DNA of 64,000 nt from XYD12-FULL-36-8 sp964613805. Its GTDB lineage: Bacteria > Bacteroidota > Ignavibacteria > Ignavibacteriales > Ignavibacteriaceae. The stretch covers positions 1 to 64,000 of the forward strand of contig CAZTJF010000010.1 of NCBI GenBank assembly GCA_964613805.1, given 5' to 3'. Every line of letters starts with the position of its first letter. Positions within the stretch are counted from its first letter, which is position 1. Both the position numbers and the translations under genes were made by a program. The notes beneath the pieces are model-generated. The model was not told the DNA's origin, did not search any database, and saw nothing but the letters and a program-made list of their open reading frames with translations. This document shows, piece by piece, positions 25,312-32,123 of the stretch.

Positions 25312-26694
25312 TTATCTTGCCTGTCCGCCTCTGGCGGAATCTTCATCTTTATCATGCCACACCGTAATTCTATGCTGACTCTTAAAATTAAAACGAAGTG
25401 TTAGCATTACAGCCGAAGCAGTAAGCCCAATTAATAATCCAACCCAAACACCTTGCACTTCGAATTCAAAAATAAATCCCAATACGTAACCGATTGGTAA
25501 GCCGATGATCCAGTACGCAATAAAGGTTATTGCAGTCGGAAATTTTACATCAGTCAACCCGCGCAGAATTCCAACTCCCACTGCTTGAGTTCCATCTGAA
25601 AGTTGAAACAAAGCGGCGATCACTAACAATGATGAAGCAATTGAAATAACTTCTTGATCAAAAATGTATAAGCTTGGCAGATAATTTCGAAATGTTACAA
25701 AGATAATTCCAGCACAAAACATAATTGATGCACCCAAAATGACAGCAGAAAAACCAGCCCGTCGAGTTTCTCTTACATTTCCTCGTCCTACTTCATTACC
25801 AACACGTATTCCACCAGCAGCAGAAATTCCTGTAACAGCCATAAATGAGATTGATGCAAGGTTAATCGCTATTTGATGAGCAGCGAGCGGTTTCGCTCCA
25901 AACCATCCAACCATTACAACTGCAAATGAGAAAGCACCGACTTCGAAGAAATATTGGAATCCGCTTGGCAGTCCTAATCTTAAAATCCTTTTAATTATAG
26001 TACGATTAAAATTTTTGATAATCAGTGAGACATCAAACTCTTTAAATCTTTTTGACTTATTCACATAAAATATAATTACTACGACCATAAATACTCTTGA
26101 GGATAGAGTTGCAATACCTGCACCATCGAGTTCAAGTCTTGGAAATCCCAAATTGCCAAAAATTAAAAGCCAATTCACGATAACATTTACAATATTTGCT
26201 ACTATTGTAACAACCATTGGCGGATGTGTTATTGAGAGACCTTCAATAAATTGCTTGTAACTCTGATAAATCATCCACGGAATTATTGAAATGGATAATA
26301 TTTTTGTGTAACTGGTGGCATACTTAACCACCATCGGCGGTTGATTGAAATATTGAATTAGTTCTGAACCAATTAAAATCAAAATTGATGTAATAATTCC
26401 GAAACCAAAATTAACAACCAATGATTGCTTAAATAGATTCTGAGTTTCATCTTGTATTCCTGCACCGACACTGATTGCAACTAACGGAGTAACAGCCATC
26501 GAAACACCGAGTCCAATAATTAAAATCAAAATAACAATGTGATTTGCTAATGCTGCAGCAGCCAAATAATTAGCGCCTAATTCGCCTACCATCAAACTAT
26601 CAACTACGCCCATCATTATTAACCCTAATTGTCCTATAATCACAGGAACTGCTAATTTGAAAGTGCTTATCAGATGGGTTTTATAACTTTGCAT
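25312..26694 (-). CDS. MATE family multidrug/cation exporter
   Basis: A 460-residue membrane transporter with about twelve hydrophobic segments that expels drugs or metabolites in exchange for Na+ or H+. Family features are KLAVPVIIGQLGLIMMGVVD at the N-terminus, GVSMAVTPLVA near residue 65, GLPSGFQYFFEVGAFSFA near residue 240 and GLTDVKFPTAITFIAYWIIG near residue 385. The last eleven residues (DEDSARGGQAR) come from a palindromic repeat that also sets the stop codon position, so the tail is not ancestral. Confidence 0.93.
   Translation of the reverse strand: MQSYKTHLISTFKLAVPVIIGQLGLIMMGVVDSLMVGELGANYLAAAALANHIVILILIIGLGVSMAVTPLVAISVGAGIQDETQNLFKQSLVVNFGFGIITSILILIGSELIQYFNQPPMVVKYATSYTKILSISIIPWMIYQSYKQFIEGLSITHPPMVVTIVANIVNVIVNWLLIFGNLGFPRLELDGAGIATLSSRVFMVVVIIFYVNKSKRFKEFDVSLIIKNFNRTIIKRILRLGLPSGFQYFFEVGAFSFAVVMVGWFGAKPLAAHQIAINLASISFMAVTGISAAGGIRVGNEVGRGNVRETRRAGFSAVILGASIMFCAGIIFVTFRNYLPSLYIFDQEVISIASSLLVIAALFQLSDGTQAVGVGILRGLTDVKFPTAITFIAYWIIGLPIGYVLGFIFEFEVQGVWVGLLIGLTASAVMLTLRFNFKSQHRITVWHDKDEDSARGGQAR
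25315..25339. repeat. Palindromic repeat at the 3' end of the MATE gene
   Basis: The plus strand reads TTGCCTGTCCGCCTCTGGCGGA; the core CCGCC-TCT-GGCGG is a perfect hairpin. It is GC-rich against the AT-rich surroundings and encodes the last residues of the transporter. The form resembles small dispersed palindromes, but I see only this one copy in the window. Confidence 0.6.
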
Positions 26695-26764
26695 CGAAGA
26701 AAAATTTAACTTATAAAATTATTTTGAGTAATTGAAAAGAAAATTATCTATTCGGTAAGAGAAT

Positions 26765-26790
26765 AAAAAATCCCGAACAAAGTTCGGGAC
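26765..26790 (-). terminator. Rho-independent terminator
   Basis: On the minus strand TCCCGAAC and GTTCGGGA (plus positions 26782-26789 and 26771-26778) form a perfect 8-bp stem with a 3-base loop, followed by six T. It ends transcription of the HEAT-repeat gene 40 bases downstream of its stop. Confidence 0.9.
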
Positions 26791-26829
26791 ATCATCACTT
26801 CAAAACTATAAAATGATGTGATTAAAAAA

Positions 26830-27231
26830 TTACCTTATTGCAATGTTGAGTGAATCTACAGGATGAGTTAGTAAAGATTGATAAAAATTTGTACAAAGCC
26901 GTCTCACTCTTTCACTTGAATCAAATCTAATCGCTTGTTTCAGAGCAAAAATTCCTCTTGATTCTCCAATTTTACAAAGTGCAAGTGCAGCGACTATTCT
27001 TGCATCTTCGCGCTCTTCACTTTTGAGCATTTTCATTAAAGGAATAATTGCTTTATTACATTTCAATTCACCAAGCATGTAAGCAGAACTTGTTCTAAGC
27101 CCAAAGTTATCAGAATTTATCCCCATAATTAAACTTTCGATTGCACTGTCCTTTATATTTTCCCCCTTTGCATCGGATGTGTTGGCAGCAAGAACCAAAA
27201 TTGCAAAAACACTAATGATTAGTTTGAACAT
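26830..27231 (-). CDS. Small exported HEAT-repeat protein
   Basis: A 133-residue protein with a signal peptide (FKLIISVFAILVLAANTSDA) and about two to three HEAT-like helical repeats (LRTSSAYMLGELKCNKAIIPLMKML; ARIVAALALCKIGESRGIFALKQAI). HEAT repeats bind other proteins; no enzymatic role can be inferred. AGGAG lies about seven bases before the ATG. It is monocistronic, with its own terminator. Confidence 0.82.
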   Translation of the reverse strand: MFKLIISVFAILVLAANTSDAKGENIKDSAIESLIMGINSDNFGLRTSSAYMLGELKCNKAIIPLMKMLKSEEREDARIVAALALCKIGESRGIFALKQAIRFDSSERVRRLCTNFYQSLLTHPVDSLNIAIR

Positions 27232-27440
27232 GATCCCACTCCTTTAATTATTGAAAAATATTTTCTTTATTTACCGATCGAAGGTAAACAATAATTGAAG
27301 GCAGGAATACTAATAAGTGATAGATGGTTAATAGGATTATTTAAGTGGAAGATAAATATTCTTATTGGGAAGAAAAATACCACAGTCAAAGATGAATTCT
27401 CAGAAAGAATTTTTATTACTATGTGTAGAGGTTGAGTTTC
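27232..27440. other. Non-coding stretch
   Basis: AT-rich sequence upstream of the HEAT-repeat gene and downstream of the tRNA-Ser remnant. I see no gene or clear repeat in it; it should hold the HEAT-gene promoter. Confidence 0.5.
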
Positions 27441-27550
27441 TCAGCCAGAGGCTGATGAGCCTTCGGCTCAGAACTCTCGGTACGCTTTCACGTACACACG
27501 CTCTCCAGGCGTGCCACTAGCCTGAGGCTGACACACCTTCATCTTTCTGT
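27441..27550 (-). pseudogene. tRNA-Ser(GGA) remnant with palindromes in place of D arm and 3' half
   Basis: 46 bases (27471-27516) are identical to 27810-27855 of the intact tRNA-Ser(GGA): anticodon arm, variable arm and 5' side of the T arm. The D arm is replaced by a palindrome (27518-27531, TAGCC-TGA-GGCTGA). The T-arm 3' side and acceptor are replaced by two palindromes back to back (27441-27455, TCAGCC-AGA-GGCTGA; 27456-27470, TGAGCC-TTC-GGCTCA). The 5' end still loosely matches (AGAAAGATGAAGG against GGAAAGATGCAGG). It cannot fold into a normal tRNA. Confidence 0.8.
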
Positions 27551-27573
27551 TTCAATAGTGTGTCAAGAAATTT

Positions 27574-27786
27574 TCAACCTACACCACTTTTAAGAAATTT
27601 CTCTCTTCTACGAGCGTCAGATCCAGTTGTGTAATTCTCGCTATAAATTATTTCCCAAGGTATCGCAGATTTAGTGAAAGGAGATTTGCCTGAGTTATGT
27701 TCAGCAACTCGTTTTATGAGATCGGCAGTAAAACCAACATAACGTTTTTGAAGTTTTTCACTCCATAAAACATAAACGTAAAACAT
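27574..27786 (-). CDS. GIY-YIG nuclease family protein, probably truncated
   Basis: A 70-residue stand-alone GIY-YIG domain: VYVLWS (GIY strand), RYVGFT (YIG strand), DLIKRVAEHNSGK with the catalytic Arg, PWEIIYSE, and DARRREKFLKSGVG. Related short proteins normally continue GRxFLxxLL. Here the codon after GVG is TGA, then the frame reads KFLDTLLKQK for 18 codons to a TAG inside the palindromic remnant, so a CGA-to-TGA change has probably cut the tail. It begins 7 bases after the tRNA-Ser 3' end with no visible Shine-Dalgarno site. The open frame up to 27945 only reads through the tRNA. Confidence 0.62.
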   Translation of the reverse strand: MFYVYVLWSEKLQKRYVGFTADLIKRVAEHNSGKSPFTKSAIPWEIIYSENYTTGSDARRREKFLKSGVG

Positions 27787-27792
27787 ATTGCG

Positions 27793-27879
27793 CGGAAAGA
27801 GAGAGATTCGAACTCTCGGTACGCTTTCACGTACACACGCTCTCCAGGCGTGCCAGTTAAACCACTCCTGCATCTTTCC
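27793..27879 (-). tRNA. tRNA-Ser (GGA)
   Basis: An 87-base class II tRNA: acceptor GGAAAGA pairs with TCTTTCC, discriminator G, anticodon loop CTGGAGA (anticodon GGA), a long variable arm (TGTACGTGAAAGCGTAC) and T arm GAGAG-TTCGAAT-CTCTC. CCA is not encoded. It is flanked on both sides by incomplete copies of itself. Confidence 0.96.
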
Positions 27880-27900
27880 ATGTATTTTTTGAAAAAATTC

Positions 27901-27943
27901 CAGGTGTGCCATCAGCCTAAGGCTGACACTCCTGCATCTTTCC
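27901..27943 (-). pseudogene. tRNA-Ser(GGA) 5'-half remnant with palindromic D arm
   Basis: Lies 64 bases upstream of the intact tRNA-Ser. Nineteen bases (27927-27945) are identical to the intact 5' end and its flank (27863-27881), and the similarity extends further upstream (CTATTTTTGAAAG against GTATTTTTTGAAAA). The D arm is replaced by TCAGCC-TAA-GGCTGA (27912-27926), followed by TGGCACACCTGG, one base off the intact TGGCACGCCTGG. It then breaks off before the anticodon. Confidence 0.75.
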
Positions 27944-27961
27944 ATCTATTTTTGAAAGAAC

Positions 27962-27988
27962 CCCTGCCGTCCTACCAGCATATCGCTG
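27962..27988 (-). repeat. Degenerate further copy of the palindromic unit
   Basis: CAGC-ATATC-GCTG (27976-27988) followed, read on the minus strand, by GTAGGACGGCAGG resembles the GCTGATGGCACACCTGG layout of the remnant next to it. The match is weak but in the same order and spacing. Confidence 0.45.
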
Positions 27989-28005
27989 ACATTCATTCGT
28001 CTTTT

Positions 28006-28035
28006 CAAATATAAAACAAATATAAAAATTTACAA
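28006..28035 (-). promoter_or_regulatory. Bacteroidota-type promoter reading into the tRNA-Ser(GGA) locus
   Basis: On the minus strand: TTG (28035-28033), a 19-base spacer, TATATTTG (28013-28006). A second TATATTTG lies at 28024-28017. Transcription from near 27998 would run through the palindromic remnant before reaching the intact tRNA, leaving a leader of about 120 bases to be processed. Confidence 0.6.
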
Positions 28036-28039
28036 TTGG

Positions 28040-28068
28040 TTTGACAAAAATAGATATATTTAATTTTG
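28040..28068 (+). promoter_or_regulatory. Bacteroidota-type promoter of the ZIP transporter gene
   Basis: TTTG at 28040-28043, a 17-base spacer and TAATTTTG at 28061-28068 match the TTTG/TAnnTTTG pattern. The expected start of transcription is about 65 bases before the GTG start codon. It faces away from the tRNA-Ser promoter. Confidence 0.62.
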
Positions 28069-28141
28069 TAATTTTAATCAAAGAAATTTGTACCTGTTAA
28101 GTATTTATAAGCTCTAATGAAAATGAAGGATTAATAACATT

Positions 28142-28891
28142 GTGAATTTTGATATTATAATTCAATCGTTGCTTACTGTATGCTCAGCACTTTTCGGTGC
28201 ATCAATAATTTTTCTTATCAAGCTAAACCATGAAAAATTATGTGCATTAATTTCATTTTCTGCTGGCGGACTTTTGGGCGCAGCAGTTTTTACATTGATT
28301 CCAGAGTCACTGAATTCTTTAAATACGCAGGAAGTTGTCTTAGGAATATTGAGTGGCTATTTATTATTCTGGTTATTGACAAAATATTATTCGCATGTTT
28401 GTCCGGCATGTTCTGCTTCGCACTTTGATGAAAGAACTTCTAAAAAATTCTCTGAAATTGCTCGTGCTTTGTTAATAGCTCTTTCCGTTCACTCCTTTTT
28501 AGATGGAGTTGCTGTTTCAACTAAAGGGGCTATCGAGAACATATCTAATGCTTCTGTGTTTATCGCAATATTAACTCACAAATTTCCTGAAGGATTGGCA
28601 TTAGCTTCCATAATGTTAAGTGCAAATTATACAAGAAATAAAATCTTACTGTATGTATTTGCAGTCGAGATGGTTACTGTTCTTGGAGCACTTTCAGGAA
28701 GCATTGTATTAAAATCTTATGTCTCAGAAGTCTTAATCAGTGGAGTAATGGCTCATATTTCTGGCGGGTTTATATTTCTTTCTTCGCATGCAGTTCTTGG
28801 TGAGATGTTAAAGAACCATAAGAAATTAGTTATTACAACCTTTGGTTTAGGTTTATTGCTTATTTTTGTAATAAGTAAATTTGCGCATTAA
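28142..28891 (+). CDS. ZIP family divalent metal transporter
   Basis: A 249-residue inner-membrane protein with about seven to eight hydrophobic segments, importing zinc or another divalent metal. ZIP motifs are SFSAGGLLGAAVFTLIPE in helix 2, and the two metal-binding helices LSVHSFLDGVAVS and ILTHKFPEGLALAS (usual form HNxPEG). A CPACSASHFDE loop between helices supplies extra Cys and His ligands. The start is GTG 28142 with AAGGA about 11 bases before it. A tRNA-Ser gene follows 32 bases after the stop and may share the transcript. Confidence 0.9.
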   Translation: MNFDIIIQSLLTVCSALFGASIIFLIKLNHEKLCALISFSAGGLLGAAVFTLIPESLNSLNTQEVVLGILSGYLLFWLLTKYYSHVCPACSASHFDERTSKKFSEIARALLIALSVHSFLDGVAVSTKGAIENISNASVFIAILTHKFPEGLALASIMLSANYTRNKILLYVFAVEMVTVLGALSGSIVLKSYVSEVLISGVMAHISGGFIFLSSHAVLGEMLKNHKKLVITTFGLGLLLIFVISKFAH

Positions 28892-28923
28892 AAATACGGC
28901 AGACAAAATTTTAAACGTAATAT

Positions 28924-29011
28924 GGAGAGGTGCTAGAGTGGTTGAATAGGCCGGTCTCGAAAACCGGTGTGGGGTTTATCTCCACCGAGAGTTCGAATCT
29001 CTCCCTCTCCG
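28924..29011 (+). tRNA. tRNA-Ser (CGA)
   Basis: An 88-base class II tRNA: acceptor GGAGAGG pairs with CCTCTCC, discriminator G, anticodon stem CCGGT/ACCGG with loop CTCGAAA (anticodon CGA), a variable arm, and T arm GAGAG-TTCGAAT-CTCTC. CCA is not encoded. Its 3' half lies antisense to the end of the beta-lactamase-family gene. Confidence 0.96.
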
Positions 29012-29908
29012 CATTAAAATATTATTTTCTACCACATAATCGTAAATAATTTTTGATACTTCCGCTTGCGCCTCTATCACTGCCTTTTCATGTTTTACAT
29101 TTTTTGATAGAAGTACTAAAACATACTTTCTGCCATCTGGTAGAAAAATAATTCCTGAATCATGACCAACTCCGGTTATTGAACCAGTTTTATGTGCAAC
29201 TTTAACTTCAGGTGGCAGTTTTGCTGGAATTCTTGATCTGTGCTTTTGCTGCAGTAAAATTCCTATCATATCATCTGTTAAACTTTCGCTCGCAAATTTA
29301 TTTTCAGCTAAATTTTTATAAATCAACATTAAGTCATTAGCAGTTACAACATTGTTAAGTCCAAGTTGAAAAGCTTTGCTGTCTTCGACACCACGTAATA
29401 CTTTAATGTCATTTGCTCCAATGCTTCGCATAGTTTTAGTTACATTTTTAGCACCAACCAATTCAATCAAAATGTTTGTTGCTAAATTGCTGCTTACAGT
29501 AATCATATCAAAAACTAGGTCACGAATTGTTTTTTTCTTTCCAATAAAAGAATATAATTCTTCCCCGCTGTCATCAGCTAAATCAAGTGAATAAGATGAG
29601 CCATCAACAATACTTTTAAACTCATTTTTAATTTCGATCGAATCATCCAAGTTTAATTTATTCTCAACAGCTTGCTTAAAAACCTCAATCATTACCGGAG
29701 TTTTCATTGTACTTGCTGCATGAAAGATCATCCTTTCATTAATAAACAAGGATTCTCCTTTCAAATCAAGAGATTTGAATACAACAGCAAAATCCCCTTC
29801 CAATGATTTGAAAATTGAATCTATCTTATTTTTTATATCAACAATATTTTGTGAATACATTATTGTTCCGTATAAGGTAAATAAAATGAATATTAATAAT
29901 TTTTTCAT
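28976..29908 (-). CDS. Class A beta-lactamase-family serine hydrolase
   Basis: An exported 310-residue protein (signal peptide KKLLIFILFTLYGTIMYSQ) with class A landmarks: STMK (nucleophile Ser and Lys, near residue 66), SSN in place of SDN near residue 139, an acidic EDSKAFQLGLNN loop near 175, and HKTGSITG near 240. It may destroy beta-lactams or act on wall peptides; sequence cannot decide. The natural end seems to be around IIYDYVVENN. The last dozen residues (RRGRDSNSRWR) are read from the strand opposite tRNA-Ser(CGA), and the stop codon lies inside that tRNA. Confidence 0.85.
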   Translation of the reverse strand: MKKLLIFILFTLYGTIMYSQNIVDIKNKIDSIFKSLEGDFAVVFKSLDLKGESLFINERMIFHAASTMKTPVMIEVFKQAVENKLNLDDSIEIKNEFKSIVDGSSYSLDLADDSGEELYSFIGKKKTIRDLVFDMITVSSNLATNILIELVGAKNVTKTMRSIGANDIKVLRGVEDSKAFQLGLNNVVTANDLMLIYKNLAENKFASESLTDDMIGILLQQKHRSRIPAKLPPEVKVAHKTGSITGVGHDSGIIFLPDGRKYVLVLLSKNVKHEKAVIEAQAEVSKIIYDYVVENNILMRRGRDSNSRWR

Positions 29909-29942
29909 GAGATTAAATAGCTTTAAAGATATGAATCAATAA

Positions 29943-30233
29943 TTAAGAAACTATTTCAGTATTCAATGCTATTTCTTCAAGCACAGATGAAACTCTCAAA
30001 CAATCTTTCATATCACCGCTAAAAACTATTGCTTTGCCTCTAACATGAACTTCAAAGGTTAAATCCCTTGCGACCTCAAATGGACAACTTATCGCCTTAA
30101 TTATTTGATTGATTACTTCTTCAAAGCTGTGCCAATCATCATTATAGAGAATGACTTTGCAAGCCAATCCGATAGAAATTTCTTCATCAACATTTATTTC
30201 TACTTTGGGATTTTCAAGTGTTTGATTATTCAT
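29943..30233 (-). CDS. clpS: ATP-dependent Clp protease adaptor
   Basis: Delivers N-degron substrates to ClpA/ClpC-ClpP. The 96-residue protein shows the ClpS core: KVILYNDDWHSFEEVI (the YNDD substrate-pocket motif), then the conserved helix and VHVRGKAIVFSGDMKDC, ending near LEEIALNTEI. ATG 30233 is taken as the start; an in-frame TTG at 30248 is an alternative and no clear ribosome binding site decides. It stands upstream of the beta-lactamase-family gene on the same strand, 34 bases apart. Confidence 0.92.
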   Translation of the reverse strand: MNNQTLENPKVEINVDEEISIGLACKVILYNDDWHSFEEVINQIIKAISCPFEVARDLTFEVHVRGKAIVFSGDMKDCLRVSSVLEEIALNTEIVS

Positions 30234-30376
30234 GTTTAAACTTATCAAATATTTTTTTTACAATGAAGAATTTCCGTCATCAATAAAATTTTTCTATCAA
30301 CGAATTAATTAGCTTTCATTTACATGCCTTGATAATAATATTTTTTATTAAATTTCCATACAAAATTGGAGGTTAA

Positions 30377-31123
30377 ATGAAAATAGCAGTTTGTGTAAGT
30401 CATGTTCCGGATACTGCTTCAAAAATTAAAATTAGTTCAAGCGGAAAATCTATTGACCCTGCTGGTGTTTCGTTTATTGTAAATCCTTATGATGAATTTG
30501 CAATCGAAGAAGCATTAAAAACAAAAGAAAAATTTGGTGGCGAAACCTTTGTATTAAGTGTTGGCGGTGAGGCAAATAAAGAAACAATTCGTAAAGCACT
30601 TGCTATGGGAGTTGATAATGGTATTTTATTAAAGGATGATAAAGACCGGGATTCAATAGCTGTAGCAAAAGCACTTGCTGAAGAAATTAAATCACTGGGT
30701 TGTGAACTGATATTTTTGGGAAAGCAATCTGTTGATTATGATAATTCAATTACAGGCCAATTAACCGCTGAGCTGCTTGGTTATGAATGCATTACTACCG
30801 TTGTTGATCTCAAAATTGAAAATCAAAAAGTTATTGCTGAACGTGAAATTGAAGGTGGCAGAGAAATTGTAGAATCAGAATTGCCAATTGTAATAACGTG
30901 TCAAAAAGGTTTGAACGAGCCAAGATATGCGTCCTTGAAAGGAATAATGGCAGCAAAGAAAAAAGTTATAAACGAAAAACCTGCTTCTCTATCAGAAAAT
31001 CAAACTGAAGTAATTAAAATGTACAATCCTCCGCCAAAAAATCCCGGCAGAATTTTAGGAACTGATGCCTCGGCTGTACCGGAATTAGTAAGATTATTAA
31101 GAGAAGAAGCGAAAGTAATTTAA
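30377..31123 (+). CDS. etfB: Electron transfer flavoprotein beta subunit
   Basis: With EtfA forms the FAD/AMP-containing electron carrier that takes electrons from acyl-CoA and related dehydrogenases. The 248-residue protein begins MKIAVCVSHVPDTASKI, has NPYDEFAIEEALK near residue 35, and the AMP-binding segment GKQSVDYDNSITGQLTAELL near 115. A strong GGAGG site precedes the ATG. It leads the operon etfB-etfA-nuclease. No acyl-CoA dehydrogenase lies in the window, so its partners are elsewhere. Confidence 0.96.
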   Translation: MKIAVCVSHVPDTASKIKISSSGKSIDPAGVSFIVNPYDEFAIEEALKTKEKFGGETFVLSVGGEANKETIRKALAMGVDNGILLKDDKDRDSIAVAKALAEEIKSLGCELIFLGKQSVDYDNSITGQLTAELLGYECITTVVDLKIENQKVIAEREIEGGREIVESELPIVITCQKGLNEPRYASLKGIMAAKKKVINEKPASLSENQTEVIKMYNPPPKNPGRILGTDASAVPELVRLLREEAKVI

Positions 31124-31134
31124 GGGATAATTAT

Positions 31135-32106
31135 ATGTCAAAAAAAATATTAGTGTTTGTCGAGCAACGTGAAGGTAAAGTTAAAAAATCATCTCTCGAA
31201 GCTGTAAGCTTAGCTTCAAGATTAACTTTAGAAAATGATTTTGAAAAAGAAATTGTAACCATTGGGAATGATATTCAGAATCTTTCTGAAGCTGCAAAAT
31301 GCGGAATTGAAAAAATTACACATTTCAAGAATATAAATTTAGAAAACTATTCCTCTTCGGCATATACTGAAATACTTTCTAACTACATAAAAGAAAATTC
31401 ATTCGATATAATTTTATTTTCTAATACATCTTTGGGTAAAGATTTAGCTCCAAGAGTAAGCATTAAAACTGAATCAGGAATTATTGTTGACTGTACAAAT
31501 CTTAATTTTTCGAACGGTGAATTTTTAGCTATAAGACCAATCTTTGCCGGTAAAGCCATAATTGAAACAAAAATAAATACACAGCGAAAAATATTTACAC
31601 TTCGCCCAAATGTATTTAAAGCATTTAATGTCGAGAAACCTAAAGAAGCTATAATCACGACGATTGAAGTAAGTTCACCAAATTTAAAATCAAAAGTTAC
31701 TTGGTTCAAGAAATCTGAAGGCAAACTTGATGTTGCAGAGGCAGAAATTATTGTGTCAGGCGGTCGTGGAATTAAAGCTCCCGAAAACTTCAAACTAATT
31801 GAAGAATTGGCTGAAACTTTAAATGCCGCAGTGGGAGCATCTCGCGCAGTTGTTGATGCTGGTTGGCGACCGCATGGTGAGCAAGTCGGGCAAACCGGTA
31901 AAACAGTTTCTCCTTCGTTATATATTGCATGCGGAATATCTGGAGCAATTCAGCATTTGGCTGGAATGTCTTCCGCTAAATATATTGTTGCATTCAATAA
32001 AGATAAGGAAGCTCCTATTTTTAGTATTGCAGATTATGGAATTGCCGGTGATTTATTTGAGATATTACCAGCATTCATTAAAGAGATTAAACAGCTTAAA
32101 TCATAA
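31135..32106 (+). CDS. etfA: Electron transfer flavoprotein alpha subunit
   Basis: The FAD-holding subunit of the electron transfer flavoprotein. The 323-residue protein has an N-terminal beta-subunit-like domain and the C-terminal FAD domain with VSGGRGIKAPENFKLIEELA, GASRAVVDAGWRPHGEQVGQ, TGKTVSPSLYIACGISGAIQ and the closing AFNKDKEAPIFSIADYGIAG. It starts 11 bases after etfB. The spacing and sequences are those of the ordinary non-bifurcating pair; I see no marker that proves electron bifurcation. Confidence 0.96.
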   Translation: MSKKILVFVEQREGKVKKSSLEAVSLASRLTLENDFEKEIVTIGNDIQNLSEAAKCGIEKITHFKNINLENYSSSAYTEILSNYIKENSFDIILFSNTSLGKDLAPRVSIKTESGIIVDCTNLNFSNGEFLAIRPIFAGKAIIETKINTQRKIFTLRPNVFKAFNVEKPKEAIITTIEVSSPNLKSKVTWFKKSEGKLDVAEAEIIVSGGRGIKAPENFKLIEELAETLNAAVGASRAVVDAGWRPHGEQVGQTGKTVSPSLYIACGISGAIQHLAGMSSAKYIVAFNKDKEAPIFSIADYGIAGDLFEILPAFIKEIKQLKS

Positions 32107-32123
32107 GGAGTTAGGAGTTTTAA

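Noticed and set aside
27787..27945. An open frame extending the GIY-YIG protein by 53 residues at its N-terminus
   Set aside because: The extension is translated through the tRNA-Ser gene and its remnant; the conserved domain starts at the ATG at 27786.
27441..27990. A CRISPR-like array
   Set aside because: The palindromes are irregularly spaced, differ in sequence, and have no unique spacers of constant length or cas genes; they are tied to tRNA copies.
30377..32106. An electron-bifurcating EtfAB
   Set aside because: No FixCX or bifurcating partner genes are present, and I see no sequence marker that requires it; an ordinary carrier suffices.
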